DNA of 19,186 nucleotides from HGM11412 sp045536025 (GTDB taxonomy: Bacteria; Bacillota; Clostridia; Christensenellales; Borkfalkiaceae), in contig JAZSMT010000012.1 of NCBI GenBank assembly GCA_045536025.1, positions 1-19,186 of the forward strand, written 5' to 3'. The translations under genes were made by a program, and so were the position numbers. Shown piece by piece: positions 1-5,894 of the stretch. Within the stretch, counting starts at the first letter, position 1, and every line of letters begins with the position of its first letter. Under the pieces are notes generated by a model, which was given only the letters and a program-made list of their open reading frames with translations, had not been told where the DNA came from and made no database searches.

Positions 1-120
1 TACTTTGTTACTGCGATTTTTTATCACCTCGATAACCAAGCAGGTTAATCTCTGCGATAAAAAATCTTGTGCCTCGTCTAACTTGCAACTAACGCCTTAA
101 ATAGGCTGTAATAAACAAAC
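1..120. other. Window-edge sequence, no identifiable gene
   Basis: A plus-strand frame is open from the window edge (base 2) to a TAA at 98-100, and a minus-strand frame is open over roughly 1-96. Neither shows a start with a ribosome binding site, and neither translation resembles a family I know. The plus frame is followed by a terminator at 127-152, so this could be the 3' end of a gene or RNA that lies outside the window. An 11-bp inverted repeat, GATTTTTTATC at 15-25 and GATAAAAAATC at 56-66, sits inside it. Confidence 0.3.
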
Positions 121-126
121 AATAAT

Positions 127-152
127 TAAAGCACGGATTAGTCCGTGCTTTT
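127..152 (+). terminator. Rho-independent terminator, possibly bidirectional
   Basis: Perfect 9-bp stem AAGCACGGA (129-137) / TCCGTGCTT (142-150) with a TTAG loop, extended by A-T pairs on each side and followed by a short T run on the plus strand. The A-rich 5' flank gives a T-rich tail on the minus strand too. It probably ends whatever enters from the left edge. Confidence 0.75.
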
Positions 153-197
153 CATTTATATAAAAACAAATCTACAACTTTTTATCAAGGTTAAAAA

Positions 198-265
198 ATA
201 TCACTCAACTTTTAGGTTGAATATCACTTTCGCTAAGCGAAAATATCATTTGCCGTTAGGCAAAT
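198..265. repeat. Array of three small stem-loops separated by ATATCA
   Basis: ATATCA occurs at 198-203, 221-226 and 243-248. Each copy is followed by a different short hairpin: TCAAC/GTTGA (205-220), TTTCGC/GCGAAA (228-242) and ATTTGCC/GGCAAAT (248-265). The period is 22-23 nt. The stems differ in sequence while the spacer is constant, which is typical of dispersed intergenic palindromic elements. It lies between two terminators and codes for nothing visible. Confidence 0.7.
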
Positions 266-271
266 ATTGCT

Positions 272-299
272 AAAAAAGCACGCCGTAGCGTGCTTTTTT
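272..299 (-). terminator. Terminator of leuS
   Basis: Twelve-bp stem AAAAAAGCACGC (272-283) / GCGTGCTTTTTT (288-299) with a CGTA loop. The leuS stop codon (TTA on the plus strand, 299-301) touches the stem, so the hairpin starts immediately after translation ends. The A/T flanks would let it work in both directions. Confidence 0.85.
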
Positions 300-2734
300 T
301 ATGCTATGATATTTACTAGTCTTCCTTTAATTACGATAACTTTTTTAACTTGCTTGCCGTCAAGTGCTTTAATTACGTTTTCGTCGGAGAGTGCAATTTT
401 TTCAATCTCTTCACTATCAGCTGAGCCTGAAACCATAATTTTAGCTCTCATCTTGCTGTTGATTTGAACTGCAAGCTCAACCTCGTCTTTTTGAAGGGCT
501 GACTCGTCGCATACGGGATAATCAGCTAAGAATACCGATTTTTTGTTGCCGAGTATCGACCAAAGCTCTTCGGCAAAGTGTGGTGCGCAGGGTGCAATTA
601 ATAAAACCAAGTCTTTAACGCAATCTTTCATAAAGGCTACGTTCTTGCTTTCTTGGGGCATAGCGTCGTACTTATATATTGCCGAAACGTATTCCATAAG
701 CCTTGCGAGCGCGGTGTTAAACGAGAAAGCTTCCATATCCCTATCAACCGACTTAATAGTGTAGTTGCGTGTGTAATTAAGCTCTTTTTCGTTGCGAGTA
801 ATTGCCGTAACCTTATTGTTTTTATATCCGTTTACGGTAGTTACAATTTTTTCAACTCTATCAAGGAACTTGGCAATAGATTTAATACCGCCGTCGTTCC
901 AAGGACCGCCCTCGGTGTACGAGAAACCGAACATTAAATACATTCTAAATATATCAGAGCCGTATTCTTTAACGTAATCGTCAGGCGATATAACGTTTCC
1001 ACGGCTTTTACTCATACGGTTGCCGTCAGGCCCTAAAATAACGCCTTGGTGAACTAGCGATTTAAAAGGCTCGTCAAAATCAAGATAGCCCATATCTCTA
1101 AGCGCTTTAGTTATAAAACGCGAGTAGAGTAGGTGCATGCAAGCGTGTTCTGCACCGCCAACGTATTTGTCAACGGGAAGCATCTTGTTAGCTGTTTCTT
1201 TATTCCACGGCTCTTTAGAGTTATTAGCGTCGGGATATCTTAAGAAGTACCAGCTCGAGCATACGAAGGTGTCAAGCGTGTCGGGGTCGCGATTAGCTTT
1301 GCCACCGCACTTGGGGCATTTAACGTTCATAAACTCGTTGCACTTTGCTAAGGGGGACTTGCCGTCAGGCTTAAACTCAACGTTGTAGGGGAGTTTTACC
1401 GGTAAATCTTGTTCGGGAACGGGTACTATACCGCATTTTTCACAATGGATAATGGGTATGGGTGCGCCCCAATATCTTTGGCGAGATACGAGCCAGTCGC
1501 GAAGCCTATAGTTAACCTTAAAGCCACCCTCGTTCTTAACGGCTAAATCGCAAAGAATTGCCTTTCTTGCCTCTTCGCAGGTAAGCCCGTCGTAATCAAC
1601 GCTGTTTACGAGCACGCCATCGCCAACGTAAGGCAAATCGTCACTACCAGTCGTTCCTTTAACAACTCTCGTGATAGGAAGGTGGTATTTTTGAGCGAAC
1701 AAATAGTCGCGCTCGTCGTGCGCGGGAACGCCCATTACGCAACCGGTGCCGTAAGAGTATAAAACGTAGTCGGATATCCAAATAGGTACTTTCTTGCCGT
1801 TTACGGGGTTGATACAATACGCACCCGTAAATACGCCCGTTTTCTCTCTATCGAGAGAAAGCCTTTCAATTTCTTTAGTTTTTGCCGTTTCATCAACGTA
1901 TTTTAAAACTGCAGACTGTTGCTTTTTAGTGGTAATCTTTTTAACGAGAGGGTGTTCGGGTGCAAGCACTACGTAAGACACGCCGTAAACGGTGTCAGCT
2001 CTCGTGGTGAATACCTTAAACTCGTCCTCTCCGTTTTCTAAGCGGAATAGTATTTCACCGCCTACCGATTTGCCTATCCAGTTTTTCTGCATAGCCTTGG
2101 TCTTTTCAGGCCAATCAAGCCCGTCAAGCCCTTGTAAAAGCTCTTCAGCGTAATCGGTAATTTTGAAAAACCATTGAGTTAAGTCCTTTTGAACGACTGT
2201 AGAGTGGCATCTTTCGCAAAGCCCTTGAATAACTTGTTCGTTAGCAAGAACGGTCTGACAGTCTGGGCACCAGTTAACGGGAGCTTCCTTTCTGTATGCT
2301 AAACCCTTTTTGTAAAGCTGTAAAAAGAGCCATTGCGTCCACTTATAATAGTCGGGCATACACGTTTTAATTTCGCTTGACCAGTCAAACATTGCCCCCA
2401 TTTCTTTAAGGGTGTATTCCATCCTTTCAATGTTTTCAATGGTTGAATCTTGCGGATGAATACCAGTTTTTATCGCGTAGTTTTCAGCGGGTAGACCGAA
2501 CGCGTCGAACCCCATAGGCTGAAAAATTTCAAACCCTTTCATCTTTTTATAGCGCGCATAACTATCCGTTGGGCCGTAGTTATACCAGTGCCCTACGTGA
2601 AGTTTAGCTGCCGAGGGATAAGAAAACATTTCAAGAACGTAAAACTTCTTGTCAACGTTTTTCTTGTCAAAATTATTAATTTTGTCCTTTTCCCATTTAG
2701 CTTGCCATTTTTTTTCAATAGCTTTATAGTCCAT
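299..2734 (-). CDS. leuS: Leucine--tRNA ligase (LeuRS)
   Basis: Cytoplasmic class Ia aminoacyl-tRNA synthetase that charges tRNA-Leu with leucine using ATP. The 811 residues match the bacterial LeuRS length. The HIGH motif appears as HVGH (46-49) and the KMSKS loop as RMSKS ending near residue 577. A zinc-type insert has C156-x2-C159 and C173-x2-C176, with further CxxC pairs downstream. The CP1 editing domain shows TTRADTVYGV and GVPAHDERDY, which includes the editing aspartate. The ATG at 2734 is preceded by a GGAGGA site on the minus strand. The likely promoter leaves a leader of only about 25 nt, so there is no room for the T-box leader often found on aminoacyl-tRNA synthetase genes in this phylum. 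It is divergent from the epimerase gene. Confidence 0.97.
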   Translation of the reverse strand: MDYKAIEKKWQAKWEKDKINNFDKKNVDKKFYVLEMFSYPSAAKLHVGHWYNYGPTDSYARYKKMKGFEIFQPMGFDAFGLPAENYAIKTGIHPQDSTIENIERMEYTLKEMGAMFDWSSEIKTCMPDYYKWTQWLFLQLYKKGLAYRKEAPVNWCPDCQTVLANEQVIQGLCERCHSTVVQKDLTQWFFKITDYAEELLQGLDGLDWPEKTKAMQKNWIGKSVGGEILFRLENGEDEFKVFTTRADTVYGVSYVVLAPEHPLVKKITTKKQQSAVLKYVDETAKTKEIERLSLDREKTGVFTGAYCINPVNGKKVPIWISDYVLYSYGTGCVMGVPAHDERDYLFAQKYHLPITRVVKGTTGSDDLPYVGDGVLVNSVDYDGLTCEEARKAILCDLAVKNEGGFKVNYRLRDWLVSRQRYWGAPIPIIHCEKCGIVPVPEQDLPVKLPYNVEFKPDGKSPLAKCNEFMNVKCPKCGGKANRDPDTLDTFVCSSWYFLRYPDANNSKEPWNKETANKMLPVDKYVGGAEHACMHLLYSRFITKALRDMGYLDFDEPFKSLVHQGVILGPDGNRMSKSRGNVISPDDYVKEYGSDIFRMYLMFGFSYTEGGPWNDGGIKSIAKFLDRVEKIVTTVNGYKNNKVTAITRNEKELNYTRNYTIKSVDRDMEAFSFNTALARLMEYVSAIYKYDAMPQESKNVAFMKDCVKDLVLLIAPCAPHFAEELWSILGNKKSVFLADYPVCDESALQKDEVELAVQINSKMRAKIMVSGSADSEEIEKIALSDENVIKALDGKQVKKVIVIKGRLVNIIA

Positions 2735-2764
2735 ATTATCCTCCGTTTATGACAATACGACACT

Positions 2765-2794
2765 ATTTTAACACAATCGAAGTCTAAAAGACAA
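2765..2794 (-). promoter_or_regulatory. Candidate leuS promoter
   Basis: Read on the minus strand, TTGTCT (2789-2794 on the plus strand) is followed after 18 nt by TAAAAT (2765-2770). The distance to the leuS start is about 30 nt. The -35 box falls within the palindrome at 2785-2802. Confidence 0.5.
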
Positions 2795-2802
2795 GTCTTT
2801 TA
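2785..2802. promoter_or_regulatory. Palindromic operator-like site
   Basis: TAAAAGAC / GTCTTTTA arms with a 2-nt AA centre, 16 of 18 bases symmetric. It lies between the divergent leuS and epimerase genes and overlaps the candidate leuS -35 box. The loop is too short for a stable RNA hairpin, so a dimeric repressor site is the more likely reading. No regulator can be named. Confidence 0.45.
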
Positions 2803-2831
2803 AATCTTTTTATAGATATTTAATAACTTTA

Positions 2832-2860
2832 TTGACAAATACAAGTTAGTTATATAAAAT
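2832..2860 (+). promoter_or_regulatory. Candidate promoter of the epimerase gene
   Basis: Consensus TTGACA at 2832-2837, a 17-nt spacer, then TAAAAT at 2855-2860 (TATAAA at 2853 is an alternative). Transcription would start near 2865-2867, leaving only about 10 nt before the ATG at 2877. The GTGAGGTG Shine-Dalgarno site at 2865-2872 would then be at the very 5' end of the message. Confidence 0.6.
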
Positions 2861-2876
2861 AAACGTGAGGTGAATT

Positions 2877-3743
2877 ATGAGCAAAATTGTAAAACTTGAA
2901 AACGGCAACGCCGTTTGTGAAATTTCAACTAAAGGCGCTGAGCTCGTTTCTTATAAGGTTGCGGGCGATGAAAAAATATACCAAGGCAAAGAAGGTTTTT
3001 GGGCTGGTAAAGCCCCCGTGTTATTCCCTGTATGCGGTAGAATAGTTGACGGTTTTTATACCTATAACGGCAGTCGCTACGAGATTAACGCGCACGGCTT
3101 TTTAAAATATTCTGAGTTTACCGTTGTAAACCAAGAAAAATCAACGGCTACTTTATTATTAGAAAGTAATGGCGAAACTTTAAAGGAGTATCCCTTTGAG
3201 TTTAAATTTAGAATTATGTACAAGCTATCTGAAAATTCGTTGGGTATCTATTTCATTATAGAAAATCACTCGAATACCGAAATGTATTACAGCGTAGGTT
3301 GCCACGAGGGATACAGCTTAAAAGGCGATTTATCAAAGTATTTTATTTCGTTTGAAGAAGATACGAACGAAGTTTATCACAACGTTTTAAAAGACGGTTT
3401 TATAACTGCCGATAAAGTTAAAATTCCTCTTAACGGCAACGACCTTAAACTCGTTGATTATTTCACGAAAGAAAACGACGGTGAGTCTTTGGTAATATAC
3501 CCAGTAAAATCTAAGAGGGTTACTCTTAAAAGAGGGGAAGAGGAAGTTCTTTCCGTTTATTATAAAGACTTTGAAAGTTTAGTTTTATGGTCGCAGTACG
3601 ACGCGCCTTTTATTTGTATCGAGCCGTGGAACGGCATGCCTGACGCGGTTGATACCGACCACTCGATTGAAAATAAAGTAGCTATCAAAAAACTAGAGAA
3701 AAACTCTTCAATCACCCTTTATCACAGCATAACGATTTGCTAA
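2877..3743 (+). CDS. Aldose 1-epimerase family protein (LacX-like)
   Basis: Predicted cytosolic sugar mutarotase of the galactose mutarotase-like fold, which interconverts alpha and beta anomers of an aldose; the actual sugar cannot be read from sequence. At 288 aa it is shorter than classical GalM (about 340) and fits the LacX/YihR branch. Conserved pieces are PVLFPVCGR (47-55), NAHGF with H73, VGCHEGYS with H143, and CIEPWNGMPD with E249. H143 and E249 occupy the places of the acid/base pair in GalM, by analogy. The ATG follows a GTGAGGTG ribosome binding site. The gene stands alone between its own promoter and a terminator at 3780, with no sugar operon around it, so its pathway is unknown. 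Confidence 0.88.
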   Translation: MSKIVKLENGNAVCEISTKGAELVSYKVAGDEKIYQGKEGFWAGKAPVLFPVCGRIVDGFYTYNGSRYEINAHGFLKYSEFTVVNQEKSTATLLLESNGETLKEYPFEFKFRIMYKLSENSLGIYFIIENHSNTEMYYSVGCHEGYSLKGDLSKYFISFEEDTNEVYHNVLKDGFITADKVKIPLNGNDLKLVDYFTKENDGESLVIYPVKSKRVTLKRGEEEVLSVYYKDFESLVLWSQYDAPFICIEPWNGMPDAVDTDHSIENKVAIKKLEKNSSITLYHSITIC

Positions 3744-3779
3744 TGTTAGAGGCAAGTAAATACTATCTAAGCCCTTCCT

Positions 3780-3809
3780 AAGGCAATCTCGAAAGAGGTT
3801 GCCTTTTTT
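3780..3809 (+). terminator. Terminator after the epimerase gene
   Basis: Stem AGGCAATCTC (3781-3790) / GAGGTTGCCT (3795-3804), ten pairs with one G-U and a GAAA tetraloop, followed by a T run to 3809. The in-frame ATG at 3799, upstream of the topoisomerase gene, lies inside this hairpin, which argues against its use as a start. Confidence 0.9.
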
Positions 3810-3854
3810 CACGCTAAAAAATTCGACTTTTTATAACCTTATATATACGTTATT

Positions 3855-3896
3855 TTGTGTAAAGCTATTGCTAAATTCTACAATATGTGGTAAAAT
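3855..3896 (+). promoter_or_regulatory. Candidate promoter(s) of the topoisomerase operon
   Basis: Two overlapping candidates are visible: TTGTGT (3855-3860) with TACAAT (3879-3884, 18-nt spacer), and TTGCTA (3868-3873) with TAAAAT (3891-3896, 17-nt spacer). A 9-bp inverted repeat, CGTTATTTT at 3848-3856 and AAAATAACG at 3892-3900, brackets them. Confidence 0.45.
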
Positions 3897-3930
3897 AACG
3901 GTGTATATTTTGATTTCGGGAGGCATAGTT

Positions 3931-5892
3931 TTGGCTAAAACGAGTTACAGTTCTGAAGACATTAAAATACTTAAAGAATTAGAGGCGGTTAGGGTAAGAC
4001 CGGGTATGTATATCGGCCCAACCGGCTCTATGGGTTTACATCATATTTTATGGGAAATTATCGACAACGCTGTTGACGAGGCTTCAAACGGCTTTGCAAC
4101 GACGGTTAGCGTTTGCTTGCACCCAGACGGTTCTGCCTCAGTTGAAGATAACGGTAGAGGTATGCCGGTTGATATTCATCCAGACGCTGGAATTAGTGGC
4201 GTTGAGGTAATATTTACTCAGCTTCACGCGGGCGGTAAGTTCAATAACGATAATTACGCCTATTCAGGTGGTTTACACGGCGTAGGCGCGTCGGTAACTA
4301 ACGCCCTTTCCGAGTGGCTTAAGGTAGAGGTTTACAATAAAACGGTATACTCTATGGAATTTCACTCTTATTTTGATAAATCTCAAAACAAAGTTTTGTC
4401 TGGCGTTCCTAAAGCACCGCTTGTAAACACCGGCATTAAAACTATAAAAAGGGGAACTCGCGTTCACTTCAAGCCAGATGCTACCGTTTTTGAAACGGTT
4501 GAATTTAACGCCGAAACGGTAATTACTAGGCTTAGAGAAACCTCCTTTTTAAATAAAGGCGTTGAGCTTAGGTTTAAAGATTTAAGAAAGTCAAACTCCG
4601 AAGAATTAATATTTAAATCTGAAGGTGGTATTAAAGACTACGTATCCTATATCAATACCGGCAAAACCGTATTATATCCAGAACCCCTTTATTTTTCGGG
4701 TGTTAGTGGCGATATCGTTATAGAGGCTTCCTTTCAGCATACCGACGGGTATAGTGAGAGTGTATTTTCCTTCGTAAACAATATTCCTACGGTTGACGGT
4801 GGCACGCACGACGTTGGCTTTAAGTCGGGCTTAACCCGCTTTATGGGCGACTACGCAAAGAAGAACGTATCTTCTAAAAATAAAGATATTGCGTTCAACG
4901 GCGAAGATTTTAGAGTTGGTATAACGGCAGTTATTACCGTCAAGGTTAAAAACGCGCAATTTGAAGGTCAAACGAAAGGCAAACTCGGTAACGTTGAGGT
5001 GCGCCCCGCGGTTGAGGTTGTAACTATTGACAATTTGACGGAAATTGCCAAGAATAAAAAACTCGTTAAGTGTTTCGACGCTATCGTTGAAAAGGCAACC
5101 TCCGCCGCTAAAGAGAGAGAGGCGGTTAGAAAAACTAAAGAACTAAACCGTGCAAAATCGGGTGCGGATAGCACGAGGCTTCTTGGAAAGCTTGCTGGTT
5201 GCTCTAGCCGTGATAGTAGTTTGAACGAAATATTTATCGTAGAGGGCGATTCGGCAGGCGGTAGCGCAAAAGAGGGGCGTGACAGAAAGCACCAAGCAAT
5301 TTTACCGCTACGCGGTAAACCCTTAAATACCGAGAAGAAATCTCAAGTAGAGGTATTAAAAAACGAGGAAATTAAAACGATAATTTCAGCGCTCGGCACG
5401 GGTATGGGCGACGATTTCAATATCGACAATTTAAATTACGATAAAGTTATTATTTTATCCGATGCCGATCAAGACGGTTATCACATAAGATGTATTCTTT
5501 TAACTTTCTTCTACCGCTATATGAAAAAGCTTATAACGGAAGGGCACGTATATATAGGTATGCCACCCCTTTACAAGGTTTATAAAAAAGACGTGGTTGA
5601 GTATGCCTACGACGAAAACGAGAGAAAGTTAAAGCAAGAAAAGGTTGGTAGGGGGTATCAAATTCAACGCTACAAAGGTCTTGGCGAAATGAACCCCGAA
5701 CAGCTTTGGGATACTACGCTTAATCCCGAAAACCGCATGCTTATGCGCGTTACTATAGAAGAGGCGGCAAGTGCTGAAATGCTTATCACAACGCTTATGG
5801 GTGACGCGGTTGACGAGCGTAAAAAATATATTCAAAAGCACGCAAACTTTAACAAAGAAGAAAATTTTGAAATAAAAGTTAAGGAAGATTAA
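3931..5892 (+). CDS. parE: Type IIA DNA topoisomerase ATPase subunit (ParE/GyrB family)
   Basis: B subunit of a type II topoisomerase; it provides the ATP gate and the TOPRIM half of the cleavage site. I start it at TTG 3931 (653 aa), eight bases after GGGAGG; the 44 upstream in-frame codons run back into the previous terminator and do not resemble the family. The GHKL ATPase shows E42, N46, DNGRG with D73 and GGLHGVGAS (113-121). An EGQTKGKLGN loop follows. The TOPRIM domain has EGDSAGG (438-444), PLRGK and DADQDG (D511, D513, D515). GyrB and ParE are hard to separate by eye. I prefer a topoisomerase IV-type role because the pair is not beside dnaA/recF and the partner lacks a GyrA box; gyrase is not excluded. 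It ends 2 nt before the A subunit. Confidence 0.9.
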   Translation: MAKTSYSSEDIKILKELEAVRVRPGMYIGPTGSMGLHHILWEIIDNAVDEASNGFATTVSVCLHPDGSASVEDNGRGMPVDIHPDAGISGVEVIFTQLHAGGKFNNDNYAYSGGLHGVGASVTNALSEWLKVEVYNKTVYSMEFHSYFDKSQNKVLSGVPKAPLVNTGIKTIKRGTRVHFKPDATVFETVEFNAETVITRLRETSFLNKGVELRFKDLRKSNSEELIFKSEGGIKDYVSYINTGKTVLYPEPLYFSGVSGDIVIEASFQHTDGYSESVFSFVNNIPTVDGGTHDVGFKSGLTRFMGDYAKKNVSSKNKDIAFNGEDFRVGITAVITVKVKNAQFEGQTKGKLGNVEVRPAVEVVTIDNLTEIAKNKKLVKCFDAIVEKATSAAKEREAVRKTKELNRAKSGADSTRLLGKLAGCSSRDSSLNEIFIVEGDSAGGSAKEGRDRKHQAILPLRGKPLNTEKKSQVEVLKNEEIKTIISALGTGMGDDFNIDNLNYDKVIILSDADQDGYHIRCILLTFFYRYMKKLITEGHVYIGMPPLYKVYKKDVVEYAYDENERKLKQEKVGRGYQIQRYKGLGEMNPEQLWDTTLNPENRMLMRVTIEEAASAEMLITTLMGDAVDERKKYIQKHANFNKEENFEIKVKED

Positions 5893-5894
5893 TT

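Noticed and set aside
198..270. CRISPR array
   Set aside because: The constant element is only six bases and the intervening units are self-complementary, unlike CRISPR repeats and spacers; no cas gene is nearby.
2735..2876. T-box riboswitch upstream of leuS
   Set aside because: The whole intergenic region is about 140 nt and shared with a divergent promoter; no specifier loop, T-box sequence or terminator hairpin is visible upstream of leuS.
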